From the NCBI RefSeq assembly GCF_032362555.1, contig NC_083525.1:2093501-2157500 (forward strand): a DNA stretch of 64,000 nt, in the 5' to 3' direction. The notes beneath the pieces were generated by a model. That model was not told the DNA's origin. It saw nothing but the letters and a program-made list of their open reading frames with translations, and made no database searches. Shown piece after piece: positions 20,241 through 31,090 of the stretch. Both the position numbers and the translations under genes were made by a program. Position 1 is the first letter of the stretch. Every line of letters begins with the position of its first letter. Source of the stretch: Amyelois transitella. Its lineage: Eukaryota; Arthropoda; Insecta; Lepidoptera; Pyralidae.

Positions 20241-20591
20241 ATATTTTGGCGGCGGAGGGTGCAATTAGAAATAACTAATTATGAGACAGAAAAAGCAGTG
20301 TCCAGCACGTTTGTATATCTGACCAGTCGTTGATTAATACTCGACTTGAACAACATGGTAAAAACAAAATGGCGGCCTAGGCTTGATCTAAATCTTGTCA
20401 CCACTGTGGGTAAGTCAACAAAATTACTGAGCATTTCATTATATAGATACTTAATTTAAAATCTTCGCAAGATAATAGATATGTATCAAAATATTTTAAT
20501 TTTTATGATTATAAATGATTTAAAACTTTCGCATTGCATCACACTAGGTATTTATTAATAATACAGATATTAAACGCGCACGATACGAACC

Positions 20592-21098
20592 TTTATAAAA
20601 ATAAATAAAGATACAATAAAGGTATGTTACGCGCGTGTTTAATACCTTTATTATTCATAAATAGTATTTTAATGACTGATACTAATGGTCCAAATTGTGA
20701 TAAGAATATAAACACAGATATTATTAACAAGTTAAGTTACCTTTAAAGGGTCGTAGTTGAAACTTTATCAAAATACTATGACTCATTCATTCATTGATTT
20801 AGTGAACATGTTCAATATTTGTTGAGAAATTCATTGATTTAGTGAACATGTTCAATATTTGTTTATAAAAATAAATAAAGATACAATAAAGGTATGTTAC
20901 GCGCGTGTTTAATACCTTTATTATTCATAAATAGTATTTTAATGACTGATACTAATGGTCCAAATTGTGATAAGAATATAAACACAGATATTATTAACAA
21001 GTTAAGTTACCTTTAAAGGGTCGTAGTTGAAACTTTATCAAAATACTATGACTCATTCATTCATTGATTTAGTGAACATGTTCAATATTTGTTGAGAA
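20592..21098. repeat. 270-bp tandem repeat, about 1.9 copies
   Basis: TTTATAAAAATAAATAAAGA begins at 20592 and again at 20862; the ~237 bp that follow are the same in both, and a short part (TTCATTGATTTAGTGAACAT) recurs a third time between them. Each unit has an inverted repeat AATAAAGGTAT...ATACCTTTATT around GTTACGCGCGTG. Counterpart 45120-45626. Confidence 0.85.
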
Positions 21099-21239
21099 CA
21101 TTGGTACTCAATTTCCGGAGCTACTTACCTCATTTTATCCAAGTTTAGACATAATAAAATCAATGCACTTAGTGACTTCACTCAAATAACCAACATACAA
21201 ACCACCTTTTATCTGTAGTCGGCTAACAAAAAGATATAC

Positions 21240-21480
21240 ATACGGAAGTCCCCCCATACGTGACCTGTCGATCCGTTCTTCGCTTCCGGTACCGCTGTGC
21301 GGAGCACTTATTGAATATACTCTTGTTCTTCCACGAAGCGAACAGATTACTAGGCTTGGGCGTTCGTGGGTAGTCGTCAGTGCTTTCGCTTGATGACGAA
21401 TTGTAATTCGAGAATGTTCTATCGAAGTTTATAGTCCTCTTTATGACTGGCTCGTTTGTTGGTTTGTTCTGTGAAAGTGT
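21240..21480. other. GC-richer unexplained patch
   Basis: Around CCCCCATACGTGACCTGTCG to ATGACTGGCTCGTTTGTTGG the base composition rises and inverted words occur (GTTCTTCGCTTC and CACGAAGCGAAC). It could be an old promoter or first exon, or part of an unknown repeat. No reading frame convinces. Counterpart 45768-46008. Confidence 0.3.
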
Positions 21481-21493
21481 TTTATATATTTGT

Positions 21494-21751
21494 TACATAC
21501 ATACATATGGTCACATCTATATCCCTTGCGGGGTAGACAGAGCCAACAGTCTTGAAAAGACTGAATGGCCACGTTCAGCTATTTGGCTTAATGATAGAAT
21601 TGAGATTCAAATAGTGACAGGTTGCTAGCCCATCGCCTAAAAGAAGAAACCCAGGTTTTTAAGCCTATCCCTTACTCGCCTTTTACGACATCCATGGGAA
21701 AGAGATGGAGTGGTCCTATTCTTTTTTGTATTGGTGCCGGGAACCACACGG
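21494..21751 (+). repeat. full family A repeat (reference copy)
   Basis: Best copy in the window. Head ACATACATACATATGGTCAC, ATCCCTTGCGGGGTAGACAG, AGCCAACAGTCTTGAAAAGA, TAGAATTGAGATTCAAATAG, TGACAGGTTGCTAGCCCATC, CCTTTTACGACATCCATGGG, and tail GGTGCCGGGAACCACACGG. No RNA polymerase III boxes found, so I call it an interspersed repeat and not a proven SINE. Counterpart 46022-46279. Confidence 0.88.
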
Positions 21752-21924
21752 AATATATTTGTTTACAGAGATATACGAGCTTAAGTAGCGAGTAGCGTCG
21801 GTGGTCAAATCTGTAAGGTGTCCGGCTAAAATGCATGATTCGCATGAAGACATGACCAAATCCCACTTCAGCCATATGACCAATGACTAATTTTCAAAGT
21901 TACGTATATTATTATTTTTAATAC

Positions 21925-22168
21925 TAACAGATAAAGTGGAGGGATAGGTCGGAGTGGGAAGACCTAGACGAACGTATCTTGATCTAAATAAGAACGTCCT
22001 GGTAAAGGGTCAGGTCAAAAGTATCCCGAAACCGCCGAGCTTGCATGAAGAGAGTTATGAATGTGGATGAAGCGAAGGAAGTATGCAGAGATCGTGGCAA
22101 GTGGAAAGAGGTAGTCTCTGCCTACCCCTCCGGGAAAGAGGCGTGATTCTATGTATGTATGTATGTTT
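21925..22168 (+). mobile_element. 5'-truncated RTE-like LINE 3' end
   Basis: The plus-strand frame reads RRACMKRVMNVDEAKEVCRD then RGKWKEVVSAYPSGKEA and a stop, followed by the TATGTATGTATGT tail. This is the usual C-terminus of the endonuclease/reverse-transcriptase polyprotein of moth RTE-type LINEs. Only about 240 bp remain; upstream the frame is broken. Counterpart 46453-46696. Confidence 0.75.
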
Positions 22169-22184
22169 AATACTAACCAATGCT

Positions 22185-22425
22185 CTTAGAGTGAGGGGAA
22201 ATATCGTAAGGAACCTGCACATTCAGGCAATTGGATTTGTAATCATGATCGATCCAATAAGGGTCAGGTTTACCTACATAGGTTGCGGAGGTCAGATGGG
22301 AGTTGCTTGCTTCGTGTAAAATCCTGACTCACCCAACCAGGGTTTAAAGTCGGCGAAACCCTGGCGAAACTCTCCAGAGTGGTGAGGATGTAACCGGTAC
22401 TAAAGCCAGGAGGAAGAACAAAGCA
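22185..22425. repeat. probable dispersed repeat
   Basis: GGAACCTGCACATTCAGGCA, ATAAGGGTCAGGTTTACCTA, GGTTTAAAGTCGGCGAAACC and CTCCAGAGTGGTGAGGATG look like a repeat common in noctuid introns, by memory. There is no second independent copy in the window to prove it. Counterpart 46713-46953. Confidence 0.4.
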
Positions 22426-22580
22426 AGCATAAAGAAATAGAAATGTTTTATTTTATTTTAATTTATAAAAATTAAATTGGCAACTCTTAAATGTAGTCTT
22501 GAGTCTAATACGAGTACCACCTTTGATTTCGGTGACTGTATACATGCAACATAGGTAATACAAACATACATACATAAACT

Positions 22581-22711
22581 TCACTGTCACTATTTGGGTC
22601 TCAATTCCATTATTTAGCCCACAAAGCTGAGCGTAGCCTTTCAGTCCTTTCAAGACTGTTGGCTCTGTCTTCCCCGCAAGGGATAAAGACGTGACTATAT
22701 GTATGTATACA
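22581..22711 (-). repeat. partial family A repeat
   Basis: TCACTATTTGGGTCTCAATT, CAAGACTGTTGGCTCTGTCT, CCCCGCAAGGGATAAAGACG, TATGTATGTA; reverse orientation. Counterpart 47109-47239. A short CATAAAATCATGCCTCTTAT LINE tip follows at about 22712-22740. Confidence 0.75.
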
Positions 22712-22853
22712 TAAAATCATGCCTCTTATCCAGAAAGGTAAGGTACTACAATTTTCCTTCTTTCAAATTTATCCACATCCCAGCTTGCCTGTTTATGGTA
22801 GAGTAACCTGACTTTATCAATATGGAAATTTAAATCTATTAATGTCAACTCAC

Positions 22854-25800
22854 CATAGTGTCCAAATGCGTGGTATCCGGCGACGTGTACCTTTTTACCC
22901 CGTCAGGGTACATCGGGTTTGACATCGGCCGCTCCATTTCTTCTCGTCTCATCATAGAGGGCGCCACGGGGACATAAGGTTGGCTCACAACCGGCCGACT
23001 CATGCCAGCCATCTCTTTCACCATCATGAACTCCCGGTGCAAACCCTCATTTGAAGACAACTGCTTCTCAAACTGAGCCATCATTGAATTTTCAAATATC
23101 ACAACATCCGTATGCTTTATAATACTTATCAACGCCCAAGCCAAAGAATCATTGAACGGCAGAATCGCCACGCGTTCCAATATATGCGTAGCGACGTCCA
23201 AACTGAACGCCCTCTGATTCTCAATCACAAAGTCGGTCAATTTTATGAAAACCGGCTTGAACCGCGTAAAATTCTGCGTGTTAGCTATCGTCTCCATAAA
23301 ATAATCACACAACTGTTTACCCTGTATCACATATTTCAGTAGCTCTTCACAATTACTGAGGTCTATATTGTTTAAATGCAACAATGCCTCTTCTAAGACG
23401 TGGATTTTGAGCTCGGCATCGTCCTGGGAATTCGGATTTGCTTTTGTTACGAAATCTAGTGCCATTTCTACCAATAACTTAGTCAAGTCCCGTCTCTTAC
23501 ACTCATCAACGAAGCAGATACCGAACTTTCTCCTCAATACTGGCCAACACTTCAACAACATGTATTCTTGAATGAATACATCTTCACTAAGTTTGATTAA
23601 TTTCGCGCACACATCGATTGGTAATGGCTCGACATGAGGAAATCGACATCTCAATTGATTCTTGCAACTCCCTATCAGAAAGAAGAAACACATTCCTTTG
23701 AAAACAACACTCTTCACTCCTGGAGACGGCTTGAACAACGTTGCTAATAAACAAGGCCCTTTTTTCACTATTGCTGGCTTAACACTGACATTGGGATCAG
23801 GTAACTTCTCAGTACAGTCAATTTGATTACTACCTAGTACTCCTTCTCTGACAACAGACGTAGAATCCGCATTTTGTTTTTCACACACTATTGTTGTTGG
23901 TTTCACATTTGGAACATTTTTAGGCGCCGGAGTAGTAACGTTAGTAATTTTAGTAGGATTATAGACAATAGTGTTATGAGGTACATCTCTTGTTACAGAT
24001 TGTGGGATGTATTCCTCATATTCAGGATTATTGTATAGAGGTGGAGAACAAGTGCTGTTTCTATTAGATTCAAATCCTATACTCTCTGCATATAATGATA
24101 GAGCATCTTCATCATCATTTTGGTCGAAAGGAATGTATGCGATATTGTCTGAAGCAAAATTCTCATTTAAATCAAATTTACGATCTCCATAATCATTTTG
24201 GTCTCTGCTATGGTTACCATTGTCTAAACCGGAATGTTCAGCAGATTTATTTATATTTTTCGCCACGACAACATCGGTTGGTTTGACAAAAGAATCATTA
24301 ATATTATCCGCTTTTTCTGCATTATTTACTTCCGTTTGTGTTCCATCTTCATTATCAGTCAAAACTTTATTGATATGTCTACACTGAAGAATAATATTAC
24401 TTTCCTCTTGTAAACTTTGATGTATTTTGTCCTTTAATTTTTTAGAGTTAACATTGGTGTCTTCATTCTGGTAACCAACCCAATTTATCATTTCTAAATC
24501 TATTTTCTTCAGACTCATTGATAGTTTATCTAATGCCTTACTAATTTTACTAACATTGCTATTCATGGTGTTAATACTGATGTTTTTTTGAGTGATTATT
24601 GGAGACATATGAGATTCGGATGAAGTGCTCAAATTTAATGAGTGTTTACTTATTATTTCACTTTCCTTGTAAGACTTACAATTTGTGCTACATTCAGATT
24701 CAGAGCTGTCACTATCTGAAGACAAAGAAGACTTACTAGGAGTTTTAGGGGTAAGCCCTTTGGAATCTATTTTGGTCAATTTGACTTCTGGCAATTTTTT
24801 GTCAATCAGTACGAAATCTGACGAGGTGACGGCGTTCAAAGAGGTTGTGTTACTGGAATCCGATATATCTTTGGTCCATGATAGTTCTGAACAGACAGAC
24901 GTTTTACGAGAATCTATTGCTCCAGCATTATCGAAAGTTCCATTGTCCTCTTTTTTTACTGCAACTTTTGGTTCATTATTTGGTGCATCTTTAGCTGCAA
25001 TAGATGGTGTATTTTCTTGAACGCCTGCTATATTTTCAGCACTTTTCTTACCTCTGGGTGTTCTTTTCCTGACAATTTTTGGTTTAGCGACTGTGACGGT
25101 ACGAGTTTTGTTGCTGTTGTCGCAGTCTTCAGAATTCCGTTTGACGACGATATTCATTTCCGTTATTCTGGATTGCGTCCATTTACGTTTGGGTGGGTTG
25201 ACGATACCTGAGATTGAAGGAGAATTATATTGGAAAAGTGTCATGGGTGTTCAAAATATTTTGTTATCAAGAATTTTAATCTATAAGGATACAAGAATGT
25301 ACAATGAGATTTTAGGACCTGGGTATCCACAACAAGTTATTTACACTTTATGAGATAGTTTTGACAACTTGATCACGCATAATACTCCTGACATTGCCTG
25401 GTTTCCGCATTTGACCAAAATTCGAGATTGGGAAAGACACTTAAATTCTGAACTAAAGTGACAGTGACAAGTTAGTTAAAAGTTCTAACTTAGTAAGATT
25501 CCATGCTGGTTTAATAACTAAGAAAAAATAAAGTGTACCAGCTACTTCACTTTAGGGAAACGCTAATAAACTTGGGATTCTTCTTTAAGGCTAGCAACCT
25601 GTCACTATTTGAATCTCAATTCCATCATCATTAGGCTTTGGCTCTGTCTGCCTCATAAAAGGAATTAATGTATGTCATAATTTACCCTCCGAAGGGCTGA
25701 CTAGTTTTCTCTTCTTAGGACCTCTCTTGACAGGGTCTAGAGGTAGTTGCATTGCTGTTTTTTTCGTCAGCGTTTGCTTAACCGGGCTGGTAATCTTCCT

Positions 25801-27351
25801 AATAATCTTTTGCTTTGGCTGCTCAAAAACATCTGAAAAACATAATATTATTTTAACATGGTGGAGAAATAGAAAGAGATTTCAAAATAGGATGTCTCCA
25901 TATCTTTCCCATGGATATCGTAACAGCGACTAAGGAACAGGCTTAAAAAACTTTAAAACTTTGGATTCTTGGGATGGCTAGCAATAAGCACCTTGTCACT
26001 ATTTGAATCTTTATTAAGCCATACAGCTACACATGGCCTTTAAATCTTTTCAAGACTGTTGGCTCTGCCAACCCCGTAAAGGATATAGATGTGAGTACCT
26101 TCAGTGTCTGTACTGCCAGTGACTGGCGAGCTTGGACAAATATTCATGTTTGATGTTTCCGGAACATTTTCCACTTCTTCAACTTTCTTTTTTCTCCCTC
26201 GTTTCCTTCCCACTTTAGTCACAGTCTGGACTTCAGATTGCGAAGGAAAAACGATTGGCTCCGATTTGTTCAGTTGTGCTCTTGCAACTTTAAAAAAATA
26301 AGGATGTTTAATATATTTATATATGTTCTAGTTTTTGCGCAAGGCTTCGGAAGCAGCCGTAAACTTAGTTTAAAGTAATTTATTTGACGGCAACCAATGT
26401 TGTGAAACCAAAAGATATGACAATTATTAAGTGATATAAAGTATCCTATAATACTGAATAAAAATTTAGAATATTTTTGCTTTGCTCCTGTCCTGATTCC
26501 AGAAAAAAAGCAACAAATATACTTCCAAAGGTCTTTTCTATATGTGTGCCAAATTTTGTCCAATAGTTTTTGAGTTTATTTGTTACAAATATACAAAAAT
26601 ACCAATCTTTTTATTAATAGTGTGGATAAAACTCTTCCATTAATCAGTGACTGAGTAATGAGTGATGCACAGCTCACACCATTGATTTTAGTTAGTATGT
26701 TATTTCCCTTTGTATGTGGTAGACCACTAGGAGGGCATGAAGGGAGGGTTTCCCGTTTCTAATACCAATTCCAAGGTCCTCTTACTCTTCCTTGGAAGCC
26801 TTTAATCCATGTTCATAGCTAACCAGATACGGCCCCAGGCAAAACATGAGTAATAAACCTATTTAAGAAATTAGTGTAGTAAGGTTCCCAGCACTTTAAT
26901 ATGAGGACTCCATACACTTGCATGACTGTGCATGGTATATAAATATTTTTTTTTAACAAACCTTTATTTGCTAACTCAAGCTTGTCTTTGGATGTCAGAT
27001 ATTTGCTCTTTTTTTCCAGTAAACTTTGATTTGGAGATACTAGGTTTTGGACTGATCTGCTGAGGTCTGAAAAAATAAAACTAGTTTCAAGCAAAAAGCA
27101 TAAAGAACAATCAGGATGTGCATTGTTCTCTTAAATCAAAGAGTGTTAACATTAGAAACATAACAAAATACCAAAGAAGCAGCTTTTTTGGTATACGATT
27201 TCGCTAATAGTCACTTACTCTTTTTAAACACTTTTATCTTGATAGCCGTTGGTGTTTTCAGTGTTTCCTTATTTTCTTTAGGCTTTTGAGGTCTTCCTTT
27301 AGCAACTGCTTGAACTGTTTCAGGTTTAGCAGCAGCTTTTCTTGGAGCCAT
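22854..27351 (-). CDS. nuclear AT-hook and CCCH zinc finger protein, about 976 aa visible (unit 1)
   Basis: Minus-strand exons 27219-27351, 26962-27066, 26099-26287, 25686-25832 and 22854-25207 join in phase. Start MAPRKAAAKPETVQAV. The last exon is entered at the acceptor CAATCTCAG (IVNPPKRKW), so the ATG at 25244 is intronic. Features: an AT-hook-like GRKRGRKKK at about 106-114; an NLS RGPKKRKLV at 179-187; a long Ser/Asn-rich low-complexity middle; one CCCH finger (C-x7-C-x5-C-x3-H, CFFFLIGSCKNQLRCRFPH) at about 698-716; then about 210 residues of predicted helices. The exon ends at ATG-GTGAGT, a good donor; reading through gives VS-stop. So either 978 aa or a further exon not found. The finger plus helical C-terminus recalls TOPAZ1-type germline proteins, but that is a guess; role unknown, probably RNA/DNA binding. 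Family A repeats lie in introns 3 and 4. Head-to-head with PGAM. Confidence 0.8.
25566..25675 (-). repeat. partial family A repeat in CCCH gene intron 4
   Basis: AATAAACTTGGGATTCTTCT, GGCTAGCAACCTGTCACTAT, TTGGCTCTGTCTGCCTCATA. Counterpart 50094-50203. Confidence 0.7.
25899..26096 (-). repeat. family A repeat touching a splice donor
   Basis: Reverse-oriented copy whose head (ATATAGATGTGA, from TCACGTCTATATCC) runs into the GTACTCAC donor of CCCH-gene exon 3 (exon ends at 26099). Counterpart 50427-50624. Confidence 0.75.
26330..26640 (+). repeat. LINE-like 3' tail repeat in CCCH gene intron 2
   Basis: GTGTGCCAAATTTTGTCCAA, TAGTTTTTGAGTTTATTTGT, TACAAATATACAAAAATACC and CTTTTTATTAATAGTGTGGA form a tail motif seen in many insect LINE/SINE 3' ends (by memory). 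Counterpart 50858-51168. Boundaries are uncertain. Confidence 0.45.
26690..26850. repeat. possible dispersed repeat in CCCH gene intron 2
   Basis: GTGGTAGACCACTAGGAGGG, CTTCCTTGGAAGCCTTTAAT and AACCAGATACGGCCCCAGGC resemble a moth repeat of which a diverged form may lie at about 62780-62910. Weak. Counterpart 51218-51378. Confidence 0.3.
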
Positions 27352-27992
27352 TTTAGCACTGATATATTCAACTATCGATGAAGTCAAAGTTTCAAGACAT
27401 ATTTATTTACCATTGTAGAATCGCGTAATTAACGCCAATTATTAACACGTTTTTTTGGGGTATCTTACTTTCTCAGTCAAGATAAAATTTCTTCGAGGTT
27501 AGGTTTGGAATTTTGGATAACAAACTTTCATTTCAACAAGAACAAGAGAGAGAGAGAAAGAGATAGATATAGATACCGGAAACGATACCCAATGACAGCG
27601 ACAGCAGAGAAAAATAAAATATTTTTAGTTTAAACTCAACTACGTAAAGTGGAAGCAAAAGAATTTCAATCTTACGGCCTTTGATCAAAATGAATGTGCA
27701 TTTACAAAATTAAGTAATTTATTGAAACACCTGAGGTACATTTTCGTTTATACCTACCGTAGGTATTTATTTCAAAGCAAATAAAATAGCTAGGCTATCA
27801 GAATCGATGAATAACCGTAGAAAATACAAACGTGATATTCTTTACTCTGTGTTGTCGTTGTAATTAGTTTATTAATAATGCTGGCTACACCGACTAAAGG
27901 TCGAAAAGGTCGTTTCTGTCAAACTAATAAATTGTGAAGGTCGTCTGCTGAACCGGGGGAATTTATCAAAACTTTAAAAAAGTCTATCAAAA
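27352..27992. promoter_or_regulatory. shared head-to-head promoter region of CCCH gene and PGAM
   Basis: 641 bp between two divergent start codons. Contains a (GA)n run with GATA/TAGA tail at about 27545-27575. Near PGAM the word AAGGTCG occurs three times (27896-27946: AAAGGTCGAAAAGGTCGTTT and GAAGGTCGTCTG). These resemble, imperfectly, orphan nuclear receptor half-sites (AAGGTCA); insect ERR is known to drive glycolytic genes, but this is inference. No TATA box recognised. Counterpart 51880-52520. Confidence 0.5.
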
Positions 27993-29993
27993 ATGCCTGC
28001 AAAATATAAGATTGTGATGATTCGCCACGGCGAAAGCGAGTGGAATCAGAAAAACCTGTTCTGTGGCTGGTACGACGCTGATCTCAGTGATAAGGGTAGG
28101 TTGCTGTAATTTTCCGCTTTATTGTCACTTATTTAATATTTTATGAAAATAAACTGGCTGTAGGCTGTTGATGTTAATGAACATTTTAACCATTTTGTAG
28201 GGCGTGAAGAAGCCGTGGCTGCCGGCAAGGCCTTGAAAGCCGAAGGTTATCAGTTTGACGTCGCCCACACATCGGTTCTGAAACGAGCTCAGATTACCCT
28301 GAACACCGTTCTCCAGGAGATTGGGCAGCCAGACTTGCCTGTGAACAAAACCTGGCGTCTGAATGAGAGGCATTATGGTGGACTCACTGGCTTAAACAAA
28401 GCTGAAACGGCAGCCAAATATGGCGAGCAGCAGGTATACTTAATTTGCGTGGTACATTTTTTTATTGGGACCAACAGTCTTGAAAAAACTGATAGGCCAA
28501 GCTCAGCTATTTGGTTTAATGAAAGAATTGAGATTCAAATAGTGACAGGTTGCTAGCCCATCACCTATAAAAGAATTCGCACATGATAGAATAATATTAG
28601 AATTGTATAGTGGTGAATAGCAGAATACATTACAATATTTTGAAACAAATACCCTTACTTGACAAAACTTATAATAATATTCTTTCATGCTTGCAGGTCC
28701 AAATTTGGCGCAGAAGCTTCGACATCCCTCCCCCACCAATGGAGAAAGACCACCCATACTACGACACCATTGTAAATGACCCCCGCTATGCTGGTGATCC
28801 AAAACCTGAGGAATTCCCCATGTTTGAGAGCTTGAAACTGACTATTGAAAGGACATTGCCGTATTGGAACGATGTTATTGTGCCACAGGTAAGATGCTTC
28901 TCTAAAGGCACATTGTCAAAAGAATACTTACTACAAGTAACTGATAAATGGGATATTTTTGTCTCACTGTCATAATATCACTTATTTCTTTTTATCTGGA
29001 GCTGAAGCCGAAGAACACTGTTGTTCTTATTATCACTCTTCCTCATATTTTCACTGTATACAGAGACACCATGATAGGACTCAATTATTTTTATAATGTA
29101 TCAACACTAATTAGCATATTTATTTATAACAGTCCACTTTCTACAGATCAAAGAGGGAAAGAGGATAATCATCGCCGCTCACGGAAACAGTCTCAGAGGC
29201 ATCGTTAAGCATTTAGATGGTAAGCAAACAATTAATTTTTGATATTTGTTACATTATACATAGTGATTATTTTGTTTTGTGTGATAACAGTTGACCTTGG
29301 GTCATCAAAACAAACAAGAGCTTTTTCAACAATCTTAAAAATTGTTATCTCAGACATTTGGCTCCAGGAAGAATGCTAAAGCAGCCTTATTTTATGACAA
29401 AAAGGGTAAATAAATAAATAAATAAATAAATATATACGGGACAAATTACACAGATTGAGTTAGCCTCGAAGTAAGTTTGACACTTGTGTTACGAGATACT
29501 AACTCAACGATACTATATTTTATAATAAATACTTATATAGATAAACATCCAAAACCCAGGCCAATCAGAAAAAGTTCTTTTCTCATCATGCCCTGGCCGG
29601 GATTCGAACCCGGGACCCCCGGTGTCACAGGCAAGCGTACTACCGCTGCGCCACAGAGGCCGTCAAGGGTAATTCCAGTTCTGTTCAATGTGCATTTTAT
29701 ATAAAAATGTAATAATAAGCACCTTTTGTTTTTTCCTTTTATTAATTTACCAAATGTTTTTCCTACCCAGTAAAAGTTTTTCCTAAGACTTTTATGCAAT
29801 ATCTTATACACATTTGTACTCTTCAGAGCTCAGTGATGCTGCCATTATGGAGTTGAATCTGCCGACCGGCATTCCTTTTGTCTATGAACTCGATGAGAAC
29901 ATGAAACCTGTTGACTCAATGGTCTTCCTCGGAGACGAGGAAACCGTAAAGAAGGCTATGGCTGCCGTCGCCGCCCAGGGGAAAGCCAAGTAA
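27993..29993 (+). CDS. Pglym78: 2,3-bisphosphoglycerate-dependent phosphoglycerate mutase, 255 aa (unit 1)
   Basis: Five exons, 27993-28095, 28201-28433, 28697-28888, 29147-29219 and 29827-29993, all GT-AG and in phase, give 255 aa, one more than human PGAM1. It interconverts 3- and 2-phosphoglycerate in glycolysis in the cytosol through a phosphohistidine intermediate. Catalytic residues are present: IRHGESEWN with His12, Arg63 in LKRAQ, Glu90 in [11 protein letters not shown], and the second catalytic His188 in AAHGNSLRG. The end AVAAQGKAK resembles the usual mobile Lys-rich tail. Intron 2 holds a family A fragment and intron 4 a reverse tRNA-derived SINE. AATAAA at 30334 is a likely poly(A) signal. 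The symbol is by analogy with the fly gene. The frame is intact and identical in both duplicate units, so both could be expressed. Confidence 0.97.
28466..28575 (+). repeat. family A fragment in PGAM intron 2
   Basis: ACCAACAGTCTTGAAAAAAC, AGAATTGAGATTCAAATAGT, GACAGGTTGCTAGCCCATCA; both ends lost. Counterpart 52994-53103. Confidence 0.75.
29431..29664 (-). repeat. tRNA-derived SINE (family C) in PGAM intron 4
   Basis: On the minus strand it opens GGCCTCTGTGGCGCAGCGGT with an A box, then GGGTTCGAATCCCGGCCAGG as B box, a non-tRNA body ending GTAATTTGTCCCGTATATA, and an (AAAT)n tail at 29407-29431. Tail and box order are those of a tRNA-derived SINE. Counterpart 53959-54192. Confidence 0.88.
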
Positions 29994-31090
29994 ACCATAG
30001 ACAATAGTGCAACTATAGACAATCGTGTAACCATAGATAATAAGGATAATCTGTTATTTATTTAAGGAATGTGTCGCTGAACTTATTGTAATTAGAGTTG
30101 ATCACAAATTTTAAATTAATCCTTTGAATTTATAAGTCAGGAATACAATAACATGGATTACCCAGTGATTTGAAAGCATAATTTTTTTTATAAAAAGATT
30201 TCTTAATGTGATAAATCTATGTGCAATTTTTAAAAATGTTTTCTTAAAAGAAATGTTTTAATTTTATAGCTGGATCTATGCCAACAGCTGTTACGATAGA
30301 ATATTTATTCTAGTATTGCGCTTTCGTGATGATAATAAAAACAAATTGATGATATTTCTTGCTTTTTATTTTTATTTTATGTGTATTAAAAGATTAATCT
30401 ATTAAAAAAAATTGCATTTAATATTTGTCGACATTGAGGTCCCAATCTAACAATGAATGTCCAATTAATGTAAGCTGGCCACTATGGTTGCCAGTTGTGA
30501 AATTTTTGACAGTTTATACCAATTCTCCACAGTAGTAGACAGTATAAACCCCCCGTCGTCGTCTTGTGAGCAAGATTCACAATATCCTGTTTTAAACCAT
30601 TTTAGTAGTGCAGCAGTAGGATGGCCCGCGTGAACGCTTTTTTACCGCGCGAAAAACCATCGCTGTTTCACTTTTTATTATGACATGAAACGGAACAGCG
30701 ATAAAAACGGCGTAGCGCGTACCATAGCATAGTACGGGGACAGCACTTAGATGCTCTGTTGAATGTCTGTGTAGTTCACAGGTCGGAGTAAAAACGAGGC
30801 CTGTTTGATAAATCACAATAAAGCCTATAGTTATAGATTTGATATATTTATATATGCTGATTTTCTCAGTGCGCGCGTAGTAACTACAACATTACTCTGA
30901 TGTTACCTATAAATATGTTGTTTGTTGGCGCCCGGGCCCATAACCTGACGCGCCACCTGGACTTTCAATGCTCTGTGGGGCGTTCAAAAAACATACTTCG
31001 CCCATCTCTCTCTCATTGAAGTTAACCGAATTGCTAAATAGAGAGGGGAAAATATTTTGGTTGCCTTGTCAGCCTTCGTGAGTAAACCGG
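29994..31090. other. convergent intergenic region, PGAM 3' and ZNF511 3'
   Basis: Holds the PGAM 3' UTR (to about 30360). The GC-rich patches at about 30600-30790 and 30895-30975 (TTGGCGCCCGGGCCCATAAC) are unexplained and contain no convincing gene. Counterpart 54522-55618. Confidence 0.45.

Noticed and set aside
19977-20333. A 118-codon frame (MSESAPWAPL) as a gene
   Set aside because: It lies across the fold-back MITE and its coding potential comes from the repeated arm units.
20592-21098. A CRISPR-like or satellite array
   Set aside because: Only about two long units with no spacer pattern; a local tandem repeat in a eukaryotic genome.
22845-25244. A 799-codon open frame as a single-exon gene starting MTLFQYNSPS
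   Set aside because: The first 13 codons are a polypyrimidine tract and acceptor (CAATCTCAG); upstream exons join in phase at IVNPPKRKW, so the ATG is intronic.
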